Part shown: in pieces, positions 39,175 to 48,722 of the stretch
Layout of the letters: each line of letters begins with the position of its first letter
Numbering within the stretch: the stretch's first letter is position 1
Source of the DNA: Marinomonas colpomeniae
Lineage (GTDB): Bacteria; Pseudomonadota; Gammaproteobacteria; Pseudomonadales; Marinomonadaceae
Length of the DNA: 64,000 nucleotides
Direction of reading: 5' to 3'
NCBI RefSeq assembly: GCF_014803385.1
Contig: NZ_JACYFC010000002.1
Location: 1 to 64,000 of the forward strand
Program-made: the position numbers and the translations under genes
The notes under the pieces: generated by a model
What the model was told of the DNA's origin: nothing
Seen by the model: only the letters and a program-made list of their open reading frames with translations
Database searches by the model: none

Positions 39175-39606
39175 ACAGATCATTTTTCTGACTATAATTT
39201 GACATCTAAGTAAATTGATGTGACCCTTGCACCGTTATAAAGCAAAAAAGGCCATCTTAGATGGCCTTTTTTACTTTTTTTAGAAATACATAACTTAATA
39301 TTTTTCTATGAAATATCTTTTTAAGCGAATGAATCGCTTCCTATACGATCAATTTTTGTCTTATTTTTCAGCGATTTAGTAGTTACCTACTTTACATCCG
39401 ATTGTGATGACGCGCTGAATAAAAAAGGCATAATTTACAACATGAAATTATCGTCTCTCAGTTGAAAGAGAACAAAATACGTCGCATTAAGAACACTCTA
39501 ACAATGTGAATTCTTTTAGTGTGAAGTAACGAAATTACATAAAAAACTCATGTTGGTTTTCGTTTAGAAAGATTGGGAAGATACTCACTAATTCGGGAGA
39601 ATGTTT
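39175..39606. promoter_or_regulatory. Intergenic region hemW to BCCT transporter
   Basis: It holds the hemW terminator at its left and then about 330 bases of A/T-rich sequence with no coding frame, presumably the promoter and leader of the transporter. A weak inverted repeat (ACACTCTAA and TTTTAGTGT, about 39488-39523) is the only structure noted. No promoter is assigned with confidence. Confidence 0.35.
39244..39273 (+). terminator. Terminator of rdgB-hemW
   Basis: AAAAAAGGCCATC-tta-GATGGCCTTTTTT, a GC-rich stem with T-run. Confidence 0.88.
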
Positions 39607-41193
39607 ATGAGTAATAAAGTACCTGACGACAGTGGTCGCTCAGAATACAACACGTCCTACAAAGTAGGGCAAGATAACGTAAAGTTTCTTGGTTTGGATG
39701 TTTTAAATCCAGTATTTAGTACAAGCGCCATTATTATCTTTGCCTTCATTATTGGGAGTATTTTATTCCCTACTGATGCAAGCGCAATTTTATCCGGAGC
39801 AAAAAATTGGGCCATCAATAATTTTGATTGGTTCTTTATGGTCTCTGGCAATATTTTTGTACTTTTCTGTCTGGCCCTAATTGTTCTTCCATTCGGTAAA
39901 ATTCGCCTTGGCGGAAAAGAAGCAAAGTCTGACCATTCAACCATGTCTTGGTTTTCAATGTTATTTGCAGCAGGCATGGGTATAGGCCTAATGTTCTGGA
40001 GTGTTGCAGAACCAGTGGCTTATTACACAGGCTGGTACGGCACACCCTTTAATGCAATTGCAAACACACCAGAAGCAAAAGATTTAGCGATGGGAGCCAC
40101 CATGTTCCATTGGGGTCTTCATCCTTGGGCTATTTACGCTGTTGTTGGTTTATCTTTAGCCTTTTTCGCTTACAACAAAGGCTTGCCACTGACGATTCGT
40201 TCTGCTTTTTACCCATTATTTGGTGAAAAAGTATGGGGCGGTATTGGTCATTTCATCGATGTTATCTCGGTGATTGCAACTATCTTTGGTTTAGCAACGT
40301 CCCTTGGTTTTGGTGCTCAACAAGCAACCAGTGGCTTAAACTTCTTGTTTGATATTCCAAATACGTTAACAACTCAGATTATCGTTATTTGTGCAGTAAC
40401 AGCCGTGGCAATTATCTCTGTTGCACGGGGTCTAGAAGGTGGTGTTAAGCTACTATCTAATATCAACATGATCATCGCAGCTGTTTTGGCTTTGTTTATT
40501 GTTATTGTTGGACATACTGGCGAAATCTTCCTAGCGATAGGTTCTTTCTTCCTAAACTATGTTGAAAATGTCATTCCTCTAAGTAACTGGATTGGCCGTG
40601 AAGACGAAACCTTCTACCATGGCTGGACAGTATTCTATTGGGCTTGGTGGATTTCTTGGTCACCATTTGTTGGTATGTTTATCGCTCGCGTTTCTCGCGG
40701 CCGTACAGTTCGTGAATTCGTTGTGGCTGTATTATTAGTACCTACTGTTGTGTCCATTGTTTGGATGGCTATCTTTGGTGGCTCTGCATTAGAACAAGCA
40801 GAAGCAGGTGTTGGTGCATTAGCAAATGGCATTAGTGATTCATCTCTTGCTATGTTCCAAATGTTTGCAAGTATGCCATTAACTTCGATCACTTCTTTTG
40901 TAGCGATTGTCTTGGTATTGGTTTTCTTTGTAACCTCTTCTGACTCTGGCTCTTTGGTTATCGATGGCATCACAGCAGGCGGTAAAACTGACGCCCCTAT
41001 GATTCAACGTGTTTTTTGGGCTGTTCTAGAAGGTATCATTGCGATTGCTTTGCTAATCGGCGGTGGTTCAGAAGCACTTGGCGCAATTCAAGCCGCAGCG
41101 ATCACTATCGGATTACCTTTCACCTTCCTAATGTTGATCATGTGTATCAGCCTATGGAAAGGTCTGAAAAGTGATATGCATCTTTATAAGTAA
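39607..41193 (+). CDS. BCCT-family transporter (betaine/choline/carnitine type)
   Basis: Inner-membrane secondary transporter with about twelve helices, 528 residues. The family motifs are GMGIGLMFWSVAEPVAYY and the aromatic segment AWWISWSPFVGMFIARVSRG. The substrate is a quaternary amine or related osmolyte; in marine bacteria some members carry dimethylsulfoniopropionate, but no ddd or bet genes adjoin it. The ATG at 39607 has GGAG seven bases upstream; the ATG six bases earlier is too close. Confidence 0.92.
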   Translation: MSNKVPDDSGRSEYNTSYKVGQDNVKFLGLDVLNPVFSTSAIIIFAFIIGSILFPTDASAILSGAKNWAINNFDWFFMVSGNIFVLFCLALIVLPFGKIRLGGKEAKSDHSTMSWFSMLFAAGMGIGLMFWSVAEPVAYYTGWYGTPFNAIANTPEAKDLAMGATMFHWGLHPWAIYAVVGLSLAFFAYNKGLPLTIRSAFYPLFGEKVWGGIGHFIDVISVIATIFGLATSLGFGAQQATSGLNFLFDIPNTLTTQIIVICAVTAVAIISVARGLEGGVKLLSNINMIIAAVLALFIVIVGHTGEIFLAIGSFFLNYVENVIPLSNWIGREDETFYHGWTVFYWAWWISWSPFVGMFIARVSRGRTVREFVVAVLLVPTVVSIVWMAIFGGSALEQAEAGVGALANGISDSSLAMFQMFASMPLTSITSFVAIVLVLVFFVTSSDSGSLVIDGITAGGKTDAPMIQRVFWAVLEGIIAIALLIGGGSEALGAIQAAAITIGLPFTFLMLIMCISLWKGLKSDMHLYK

Positions 41194-41312
41194 TTTTTTA
41201 CTTATAAAGATAAAGCACTGATATTTGGTGTTGATAGAAAATGAAATGCGAACGATGGTCTGACTGTCGTTCGCATTGTTTTATAAAGGTAAATATTCTA
41301 TGATTCGTGCCC

Positions 41313-41447
41313 TCTTAAGGGAGTAATCTTCTTTGAATATACGAATACGTGTATTGCAGAGATTCTTTATCAACATAATTGAGCCTCATGCTCATGGTAA
41401 AGAAGTCCTGATTCGATACGAATTCTCGGGATTGGTGAGACTTAAGA
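41313..41447 (+). promoter_or_regulatory. yybP-ykoY (Mn2+) riboswitch
   Basis: A 135-base leader element upstream of a manganese-exporter gene. Outer stem P1 is TCTTAAG (41313-41319) with CTTAAGA (41441-41447). The conserved GGGAGTAA follows the 5' arm and TCAACATAATTGAGCC marks the second conserved loop region (41370-41385). Both are hallmarks of the yybP-ykoY class, which binds Mn2+ and turns on exporters of the MntP and GDT1 families. Confidence 0.8.
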
Positions 41448-41494
41448 CAACAACTTAGCTCTGGTGGGCGTAAGTGGATTGTCTTTTGTTTTAT
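41444..41494 (+). terminator. Riboswitch expression platform (conditional terminator)
   Basis: AAGACAA (41444-41450) pairs with TTGTCTT (41479-41485), with an inner ACTTA/TAAGT stem, followed by TTGTTTTATT. Its 5' arm shares AAGA with the P1 stem of the riboswitch, so ligand-stabilised P1 would prevent termination. A second helix GGTGGGC (41463-41469) with GCCCACC (41496-41502) lies just before the ribosome site and overlaps the terminator loop. Confidence 0.6.
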
Positions 41495-41519
41495 TGCCCA
41501 CCTAGGAAATCATCAAAAA

Positions 41520-42089
41520 ATGGAAGCCTTACTTACTTCTATCTCAACGGTTGCATTGGCTGAAATGGGCGATAAAACCCAACTTTTAGCATTATTTCTT
41601 GCAACCCGCTTTTCATCTAAACTATCCATTGTATTTGGCATATTACTGGCCACACTACTCAATCACGCTTTATCGGCTTGGTTTGGTGTTGAAGTAGCTT
41701 ATTGGCTCCCTCAAGACTGGATAAGTTGGATTGTTGGGTTAAGCTTTATCTTGGTCGGTTTATGGTTACTCATTCCAGATAAAGACGAAAGTGCAGACAG
41801 AAAAGTCTTAAAATACGGCGCTTTTGGTGCCACCTTGGTGCTATTCTTCCTTGCCGAAATAGGCGACAAAACACAAATCGCTACCGTTCTATTAGGCGCT
41901 CATTATGGCGGTGTTTGGATGGTTTTATTAGGTTCAACTATTGGTATGATGCTCGCCAATGTACCTGTTGTTTGTGCAGGTCGATGGATAATTGACAAGG
42001 TAAATGCCAAACGAACTCGACAACTTGCCTGCTTACTCTTTCTCATTATAGGAGTCGTGACCATGGTGTCGCCTCTGCTCGCTAAATAG
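41520..42089 (+). CDS. GDT1/TMEM165-family manganese exporter (MneA-like)
   Basis: Membrane protein of 189 residues with about six helices and two copies of the family motif E-x-G-D-K-T: LAEMGDKTQLLALFL near the start and LAEIGDKTQIATVLL in the second half. Bacterial members (UPF0016, MneA in Vibrio) export Mn2+. The Mn2+ riboswitch directly upstream supports this. AGGA lies 12 bases before the ATG. Confidence 0.92.
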   Translation: MEALLTSISTVALAEMGDKTQLLALFLATRFSSKLSIVFGILLATLLNHALSAWFGVEVAYWLPQDWISWIVGLSFILVGLWLLIPDKDESADRKVLKYGAFGATLVLFFLAEIGDKTQIATVLLGAHYGGVWMVLLGSTIGMMLANVPVVCAGRWIIDKVNAKRTRQLACLLFLIIGVVTMVSPLLAK

Positions 42090-42099
42090 GACTCTTACA

Positions 42100-43956
42100 A
42101 TGGAAGTCGAATTAACAGAAATACTCGAAGCACTTTGCCAGCATGCACCCTTTAATGAGATTGCTGAAGACCCGCAACTTAGTGACATGTCAAAAGAGAT
42201 AGAAATAGAGTATTTACGTTCTGGGGAATGGGTTATAGAGCCTAATTCATTGAATAAAACACTTTTCTTTATTCGCAGTGGTGCAATTGAAGTTCTCAGC
42301 AAAGAAGAGAAATTAATTCGTCGCATGAACGAAGGCGAAATATTTGGTTATTCCTCTTTATTACGTGGCGGTAAATCTTCGCAATCCATGCGAACCATCG
42401 AAGACAGTCTGCTGTATCGTATTCCAGCCCGTTGGTTTATTAAATTCTATGAAGAAAACGATACCTTCTCAGACTTCTTTGAACTGGCTCGTGAAGTTCG
42501 TTTGCGCGTCGCCATGGATTCTCAAAGCTCCCAAGTGTCCTTAATGACCTGCCCTATTGCCAGTTTATTGAGACGACCACCAATCACCATACACATGGAT
42601 GCAGACATTCGTTCAGCCGCACAAGTAATGACTGAAAAACATGTTTCCAGCTTATTAATCACAGATAACGACGAACTTATTGGCATAGTCACCGACAGAG
42701 ATTTACGCACCAGAGCCGTTGCTCAAAGCCTTGCTTATGACACCCCTATCTCGGAAATCATGACTCGTAACCCTGTTGTAATGGACAGCCACGATTATGC
42801 TTCAGAAGCCGTTTTGAAAATGATGTCAAAAAATATCCATCACATCCCCATTATCAAAAATGGTCGACCAATTGGCGTTGTCAGCACTGGTGATATTGTC
42901 CAAAAAGAGAGTCACGGCAGCGTTTATTTAATCAGTGATATTTTTAACCAAACCAGCATTGAAGGTTTGAAAGCCATTAGTCATAAAATGACTCATACCT
43001 TCACTCAGCTTGTCGTCGCCGATGCAAATACTCAAATGATAGGCAACGCTATGTCTCATATAGGCACGGCCTTTGTGAAGCGACTACTTCAACTTGCTGA
43101 AGAAAAATTTGGTCCACCACCTATCCCTTATTGCTTTATTGCACTTGGTTCACAAGCCAGAGAAGAACAAACAATTAAAACGGATCAAGACAATGCTCTC
43201 ATCCTAAGCGATAAATATAACAAAGAAATACACGGAGAATACTTCGAAGCCTTTACCGATTGGGTTTGTCATAACCTTGATCAATGCGGTTACGAACTTT
43301 GCTCAGGCGATATTATGGCGTCGAACCCCCGCTGGCGTCAGCCGTTGAGTGTTTGGAAAGAAAACTTTAGCGATTGGATACAGCAACCTAAAGCAGAGGC
43401 ACTTTTGCGTTTGTCTATATTCTTTGACTTACGCGGCGTCTATGGCGATAAAGTATTAGCCAAACAACTTAACCAACACATACGTAAAGAAGCCAAACAA
43501 CATACTGGATTTTTAACCTTTCTGGCACGTAATGCGAATCAACGAAAGCCACCGTTAGGCTTTTTCAGACAGTTTGTATTAGACGGTGAAGGTAAGCAAT
43601 CACGTACCTTTAACCTTAAAGAAAGAGGCATCGCTCCTATTATAGATATCGTTCGAGTACATGCACTTGCCTGTGGTAGTGACAAGCTAAATACCTTAGA
43701 ACGAATCGAAGATATAGAAGCCGCGGGATTACTGCCAGATGGACGAGCCAAAGACCTCGCCTTAGCGTTAGAAATGATAGGTATAGTCCGAATTCGCCAT
43801 CAAAAAGACCAAATTGAGGCTGGCGAACAACCAAATAATCACGTTAACCCTGAAAATTTATCATCGTTTGAAAAGCGCCATTTAAGAGATGCGTTTCATA
43901 TTGTTGCTCGCCAGCAGGAATTTATTAAATTCCGCTATGCAGGGAAGCGAAGCTAG
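42100..43956 (+). CDS. Cyclic-nucleotide-binding / CBS / DUF294 nucleotidyltransferase-like protein
   Basis: Soluble protein of 618 residues with a cNMP-binding fold (about 15-130, containing GEIFGYSSLLRGG), two CBS domains (about 150-265, IVTDRDLRTRAVA and VVSTGDIVQ), a DUF294 nucleotidyltransferase-like domain with LGSQAREEQTIKTDQDNALI (about 347-366), and a C-terminal DUF294 helical domain. The layout is like GlnD-type signal proteins and would bind adenine nucleotides. It stops directly before the DnaQ-like gene. The biochemical role is not established. Confidence 0.88.
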   Translation: MEVELTEILEALCQHAPFNEIAEDPQLSDMSKEIEIEYLRSGEWVIEPNSLNKTLFFIRSGAIEVLSKEEKLIRRMNEGEIFGYSSLLRGGKSSQSMRTIEDSLLYRIPARWFIKFYEENDTFSDFFELAREVRLRVAMDSQSSQVSLMTCPIASLLRRPPITIHMDADIRSAAQVMTEKHVSSLLITDNDELIGIVTDRDLRTRAVAQSLAYDTPISEIMTRNPVVMDSHDYASEAVLKMMSKNIHHIPIIKNGRPIGVVSTGDIVQKESHGSVYLISDIFNQTSIEGLKAISHKMTHTFTQLVVADANTQMIGNAMSHIGTAFVKRLLQLAEEKFGPPPIPYCFIALGSQAREEQTIKTDQDNALILSDKYNKEIHGEYFEAFTDWVCHNLDQCGYELCSGDIMASNPRWRQPLSVWKENFSDWIQQPKAEALLRLSIFFDLRGVYGDKVLAKQLNQHIRKEAKQHTGFLTFLARNANQRKPPLGFFRQFVLDGEGKQSRTFNLKERGIAPIIDIVRVHALACGSDKLNTLERIEDIEAAGLLPDGRAKDLALALEMIGIVRIRHQKDQIEAGEQPNNHVNPENLSSFEKRHLRDAFHIVARQQEFIKFRYAGKRS

Positions 43957-44667
43957 ATGACTGTATTTAAGAAGAAACCACAAGCTGACACCCAAGACTG
44001 GCAAGCCATGTTCGCCGAATGGGCGGAAGAAGCACCAGAAGGTCCGCTAAAAAATTATTATCTTGCAGGAATGATAGCGCCGAATACGCTATTGAAAGAC
44101 ACGCCTTTGTTAGCGCTGGATTTGGAAACAACCGGATTAGATTCTCAAAAAGATGAAATTATCAGCCTTGGTTTAATCCCACTCAGCCACAAAACGATTC
44201 GTTGCCAAGGGGCACAGTATTGGATGGCAAAACCGGAGCGTTCTCTGCATGCAGAATCGGTTACTATTCATGAAATCACCCATGCTGAACTAGCAGAAGC
44301 TCCGCCTCTTCGAGCTATTCTAGATGAAATATTAATCGCTCTCACGAATAAAGTTGTGGTGGTTCATTGTGTTTCAATAGAGCGTCAGTTTTTACTAAAA
44401 GCGGCAATGGAAACTTACGGCTATCCCCTGTACTTCCCAGTACTAGATACGATGGATATTGAAAGACAGGCGACCTATAAACCTTGGTGGAAACGTTTTG
44501 GCAGGCCCCCATCATTACGCTTAGATGCCTGTCGACAGCGTTACAAACTACCTCGCTACAAGGCTCATCACGCACTAACGGATGCGCTTTCTTCTGCAGA
44601 GTTATTGCAAGCGCAAATTGCTTATCATTTAGACTCTAATGCCAACATTTCAGACTATTGGATATAA
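43957..44667 (+). CDS. DnaQ-family 3'-5' exonuclease (DEDDh)
   Basis: 236 residues with Exo I LALDLETTGLDSQKDEI, an Exo II region around VVVHCVSIERQFL, and Exo III KAHHALTDALSSAELL, giving a DEDDh active site. It starts at the base after the stop of the DUF294 gene. This pair is common in gammaproteobacteria, often near the acetate permease actP; no actP is present here. It is distinct from the polymerase III epsilon subunit by context and sequence. Confidence 0.88.
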   Translation: MTVFKKKPQADTQDWQAMFAEWAEEAPEGPLKNYYLAGMIAPNTLLKDTPLLALDLETTGLDSQKDEIISLGLIPLSHKTIRCQGAQYWMAKPERSLHAESVTIHEITHAELAEAPPLRAILDEILIALTNKVVVVHCVSIERQFLLKAAMETYGYPLYFPVLDTMDIERQATYKPWWKRFGRPPSLRLDACRQRYKLPRYKAHHALTDALSSAELLQAQIAYHLDSNANISDYWI

Positions 44668-44704
44668 TACTCAATCAAAGCAAACTAGATTAATAGGCTC
44701 CCCC

Positions 44705-45763
44705 TCAAACAGAAGGGCAGCTTTCTCGTACCACTAGTTCGGTTTCTAAAAGAATGTCTTTTGCTTCTCTTAAACCTAGAAACACTTCCGCAGCCACTCG
44801 GCCTTTTTCTACCGTTTGTTGATGCATGGTCGTAATAGACGGATGGAAGTTTTCACTTTCTGCAATTCCATCAAATCCAACCACTTGTAAATCTTCAGGG
44901 ACACGCAATCCCATTTGCAAGGCAGCTTGCACTGCAGCAATAGCAATACAATCACTCATACACAATAACAGCTGAGGGCGACTTGCCATTGTTAACGCTT
45001 CGCGGGCAGCCTGATAAGCTAATCGATGATTATTCTCTGGAATATTCCAAATACATTCAGAAGGAACTGACAAATTATGTTCTTTCAACGCTTCAAAATA
45101 ACCGTGCAAACGCTGAATAGAAATAGAAGCAGCGCGGTCAAACATCTCATCTTCTCGTATCCGGCATACTCGGTCGGTATCAACTAGACTCAAACCTAAA
45201 ATAGCGACGGCTTTTGGCTTATGTGCTAAAGCATGACTTGCAATTATGTAGGCTCCACGATGGTTCTCGACGTTTACTGAAGTCGTACCAGGAATAAAGC
45301 TATCAACCGTGATGATGTTTTTATGAGGCATTAGCCAAGGTGCATTTTGACATTGCTGAGGCTTATGGCCATAAACGATAAAGCCATCGACCATAGACGA
45401 TTGCATGCGACTCTGCGCATCTTGTTCAATTTCATCAGAGGATAAAAGCAACATGTTATAAGCATTAGAATCAAAGACTTCCGCCATACCTTTCAGGAAT
45501 TGATTGGCAACAGGATCTGTCAGGCTATAACTAAGACCATCAGACAGCACAATCCCGACGATACCAGTACGGCCAGTACGCAAACTACGGGCAGCTGCAT
45601 TGGGGCCAAAATACCCCATTTTTTCACATTCACTCAAAATATTATCGCGCAAACTCGCCGACAGCTGATCAGGTCGGTTAAAAGCATTAGAAATGGTTGC
45701 AGTAGACACTTCCAGCCGTTCCGCAACGTCTTTAAGTGTTAATTTTTTCGTCCCTTTTTTCAT
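44705..45763 (-). CDS. aglR: LacI-family regulator of the alpha-glucoside operon
   Basis: Repressor-type protein of 352 residues. The N-terminal helix-turn-helix reads TLKDVAERLEVSTATISNAF with the hinge helix NAAARSLRTGRTG, followed by a periplasmic-binding-like sugar domain. It lies downstream of aglEFGKA in the same direction, as aglR does near rhizobial agl genes. A hairpin separates it from aglA. The effector is probably a sugar imported by the operon (inference). Confidence 0.82.
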   Translation of the reverse strand: MKKGTKKLTLKDVAERLEVSTATISNAFNRPDQLSASLRDNILSECEKMGYFGPNAAARSLRTGRTGIVGIVLSDGLSYSLTDPVANQFLKGMAEVFDSNAYNMLLLSSDEIEQDAQSRMQSSMVDGFIVYGHKPQQCQNAPWLMPHKNIITVDSFIPGTTSVNVENHRGAYIIASHALAHKPKAVAILGLSLVDTDRVCRIREDEMFDRAASISIQRLHGYFEALKEHNLSVPSECIWNIPENNHRLAYQAAREALTMASRPQLLLCMSDCIAIAAVQAALQMGLRVPEDLQVVGFDGIAESENFHPSITTMHQQTVEKGRVAAEVFLGLREAKDILLETELVVRESCPSV

Positions 45764-45794
45764 ACTAAATATCCATTTAAATACAGAGTCTCTA

Positions 45795-45831
45795 AAAACA
45801 AACCAATTTACGTAACACGTAAATTGGTTTG
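45795..45831 (-). terminator. Hairpin between aglA and aglR
   Basis: Perfect 14-bp arms (AAACCAATTTACGT at 45800-45813 and its complement at 45817-45830) have a three-base loop, with TGTTTTTAG following on the minus strand. It can end the agl operon transcript. The near-continuous palindrome upstream of aglR also resembles an operator, so a double role is possible. Confidence 0.6.
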
Positions 45832-45856
45832 GCTAAAAAACGCAGTAATATTATCA

Positions 45857-47476
45857 CTAAGATAACTTAGCATAGCATGCTTGATAAGCTGGTAACGTCA
45901 AGTTTTGACCTTCCAATATTGATTGGAAACCATGACCTTGCAAGAGTTCAATCTCACCACAATTCAATGTCGCTTGCTGTGTTTCATTCGTCATGTTCAG
46001 TACCGCCAACAAACGCTCGCCATCATATTCACGAACCACAGTCACCAATTTTGGATTGCCAACATCAAGCTGTGACAGCTCGCCATTTACTAATGCTGGT
46101 TGTTGCTGACGCCAATGAATAAGTTGACGTACTTTATGTAATAAAGCATCTGGATTTGATTCTTGCTCAGCAACGCTCAATGACAAATGTTTTTGGTCAA
46201 CAGGTAACCAAGGCTCTACAGTTGAAAAGCCACCTAGTGGTGACTTGTCCCATACCATTGGCGTACGACAACCGTCACGACCTTTAAACACAGGCCACAA
46301 AGGAATGCCATAAGGGTCTTGAATACGCTCAAAAGGCACTTCAGCCTCTGGCAGGCCAAGTTCTTCACCCTGATACAAACATACGCTTCCGCGCAAAGAC
46401 AAAATCAAAGCCAATGTAATTAATGGATACGCTTCACCATCCTCATCCGCCCCCCAGCGAGAACGAGACCTAACCACATCATGGTTAGATAAAGCCCAGC
46501 AAGGCCAACCATCACCCACAATGTCTTGCATGTTTTGCAATACTTCACGAATGTATTCTGGAGAATGAGGCGTATTAAGAAAATCAAATGTATAGGCCAT
46601 GTGAAGCTTATCGCCGCCAGAAGTGTATTCAGCCATACGTTTCAAAGGGAAATCATCACCAATTTCACCAACTGCTGTACTTCCAGGAAACTCGTCCATC
46701 ATAGCGCGCAAGCTTTTCAAGAAATCCAGATTTTCAGGACGGCTCAAATCATAAACATGACGCTGATAGGTGTATGGATTATCGTGTGGGGCACCCATCG
46801 TTTTAGGCTCACCGACAGGAACCGGTGGATTGTCTTCTAAACCTTCACTGTGGAAGTAAAAGTTCACAGTGTCTAAACGGAAACCATCTACTCCAAGCTT
46901 CAGCCAAAAACGCATATTGTCTAAATGTGCTTGGCGAACATCTGGATTATGAAAATTCAAGTCCGGTTGAGACTCTAAAAAATTGTGTAAGTAATATTGC
47001 AAACGACGGCTGTCCCATTTCCATGCACTGCCGCCAAAAATAGACAACCAATTATTAGGTGGTGAACCGTCTGGCTTGGGGTCAGCCCAAACGTACCAAT
47101 CCGCTTTTTCATTGGTTTTATCTTGACGGCTTTCTTCAAACCAAGGATGAACATCAGCAGAATGGCTAATAACCTGATCAATCATTACTTTAAGACCTAA
47201 GTCATGAGAGCGATTAATCAGATTCTTAAAATCATCCAAAGAACCAAACATAGGATCGATGTCGCAATAATCTGAAACATCGTAACCAAAGTCTTTCATC
47301 GGTGACGTAAAAATAGGGGACAACCAAATGGCATCTACACCCAAAGACGCGACATAATCTAACTTGCTTGTAATGCCTGCTAAATCGCCAACACCATCGC
47401 CATTAGCATCCATGAAGCTACGTGGGTAAATTTGATAAATAACCCCACCTTTCCACCAATTCAAATTAGTTGTCAT
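45857..47476 (-). CDS. aglA: Alpha-glucosidase, GH13 family
   Basis: Cytoplasmic glycoside hydrolase of 539 residues. The GH13 catalytic residues are readable: Asp202 (GFRLDTVNF, nucleophile), Glu271 (AVGEIGD, acid/base) and Asp333 (ALSNHDVVRS). It begins NWWKGGVIYQIYPRSF, as oligo-1,6-/alpha-glucosidases do. Position in an agl operon with a fructokinase nearby suggests sucrose and maltose-type sugars. The start at 47476 has GGAGAG upstream; the frame extends 16 hydrophobic codons further, but these are leader sequence. Confidence 0.92.
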   Translation of the reverse strand: MTTNLNWWKGGVIYQIYPRSFMDANGDGVGDLAGITSKLDYVASLGVDAIWLSPIFTSPMKDFGYDVSDYCDIDPMFGSLDDFKNLINRSHDLGLKVMIDQVISHSADVHPWFEESRQDKTNEKADWYVWADPKPDGSPPNNWLSIFGGSAWKWDSRRLQYYLHNFLESQPDLNFHNPDVRQAHLDNMRFWLKLGVDGFRLDTVNFYFHSEGLEDNPPVPVGEPKTMGAPHDNPYTYQRHVYDLSRPENLDFLKSLRAMMDEFPGSTAVGEIGDDFPLKRMAEYTSGGDKLHMAYTFDFLNTPHSPEYIREVLQNMQDIVGDGWPCWALSNHDVVRSRSRWGADEDGEAYPLITLALILSLRGSVCLYQGEELGLPEAEVPFERIQDPYGIPLWPVFKGRDGCRTPMVWDKSPLGGFSTVEPWLPVDQKHLSLSVAEQESNPDALLHKVRQLIHWRQQQPALVNGELSQLDVGNPKLVTVVREYDGERLLAVLNMTNETQQATLNCGEIELLQGHGFQSILEGQNLTLPAYQACYAKLS

Positions 47477-47558
47477 AAAGACTCTCCAAAAACAGATAAA
47501 ACTAAGGATGATGCAAAGCATCATCCTTATAAAATTACATAGAAAACATTTTTAAGAT

Positions 47559-48653
47559 TTAACGAAGATAAGACAATTCATTACTATCAAATAAATGCAT
47601 TTTTTCAGGCAAAGCAGATAAATGCACTGTATCACCACGCTTAATGTTTAGCGTACCGGCTTGCTTTGCAATCATCGCCTCGTCACAACCTGGCACTTTC
47701 ACATACAATAATGTTGCTTCACCCAATGATTCTACAAACGTCACTTCACCAGTTAAAAAGCCTTCTTCTGCAGTTTCAACAACCACTAAATTTTCTGGAC
47801 GAATACCAAAGAAAGCCGCTTTAGATTCTTCCTTTACGTCTGTCACAATCGGCGTATCTACCACAATAGAAGGACAGATTGACACACTAGTTTGCTCACC
47901 TGCCTTTTCAATTTTACATGGCACAACGTTCATCGAAGGTGAACCAATAAATTTCGCAACGAACACATTCGCAGGATGCTCATATAAATCTAATGGCGGA
48001 CCCACCTGTTCCACGTCACCACCAGACAATAAAACAATTCTGTCTGCTAATGTCATTGCTTCTACCTGATCATGGGTCACATAAATCATAGTCGAATCAG
48101 GCATACTTTCTTTCAGATTCGCTATTTCCATACGAGTCGCAACGCGCAACGCTGCATCCAAATTAGATAAAGGCTCGTCAAATAGAAAGACCTTAGGACG
48201 GCGAACAATCGCACGACCAATTGCGACGCGCTGACGTTGCCCACCAGAAAGCGCTTTAGGTAAACGATCTAGATAAGGCGTAAGTTGCAATAAATCCGCC
48301 GCCTTTCTCACTTGCTGATCAATGTCTTCTTTACTAAGTTTCGCAATCTGTAAACTAAATGCCATGTTGTCATACACAGACATATGCGGGTACAGAGCAT
48401 AACTCTGGAACACCATTGCAATGCCACGTAACGCTGGCGGTACATCATTCACAACCTGACCGTCAATTTCCAATGTGCCTGAAGTTATTTCTTCTAAGCC
48501 AGAAATCATGCGAAGCAAAGTAGATTTACCACAACCTGATGGTCCAACAAACACGATGAACTCGCCTTGTTTGATGTCTAAGTTGATGTCTTTTAACACT
48601 TCTACTTTATTGGAATATATTTTTTTAACATGGGTTAATTTAACGTCTGCCAT
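47559..48653 (-). CDS. aglK: Sugar ABC transporter ATP-binding protein
   Basis: MalK/UgpC-type ATPase of 364 residues with Walker [10 protein letters not shown], signature [16 protein letters not shown], Walker [13 protein letters not shown] and YVTHDQVEA, and a C-terminal TOBE region containing FFGIRPENLVV. Energises uptake through the AglF/AglG permeases. It lies between aglG and aglA. Confidence 0.92.
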   Translation of the reverse strand: MADVKLTHVKKIYSNKVEVLKDINLDIKQGEFIVFVGPSGCGKSTLLRMISGLEEITSGTLEIDGQVVNDVPPALRGIAMVFQSYALYPHMSVYDNMAFSLQIAKLSKEDIDQQVRKAADLLQLTPYLDRLPKALSGGQRQRVAIGRAIVRRPKVFLFDEPLSNLDAALRVATRMEIANLKESMPDSTMIYVTHDQVEAMTLADRIVLLSGGDVEQVGPPLDLYEHPANVFVAKFIGSPSMNVVPCKIEKAGEQTSVSICPSIVVDTPIVTDVKEESKAAFFGIRPENLVVVETAEEGFLTGEVTFVESLGEATLLYVKVPGCDEAMIAKQAGTLNIKRGDTVHLSALPEKMHLFDSNELSYLR

Positions 48654-48722
48654 GATTCAATTGCCTCAATTTATACTGGTCTTGAGTGAGGAGCAGAGCT
48701 CAACTCACTCTCGTAAAATAGA

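Noticed and set aside
47644..48069. 141-codon frame on the plus strand inside aglK
   Set aside because: It lies fully antisense to a clear ABC ATPase with all its motifs and shows no family features of its own.
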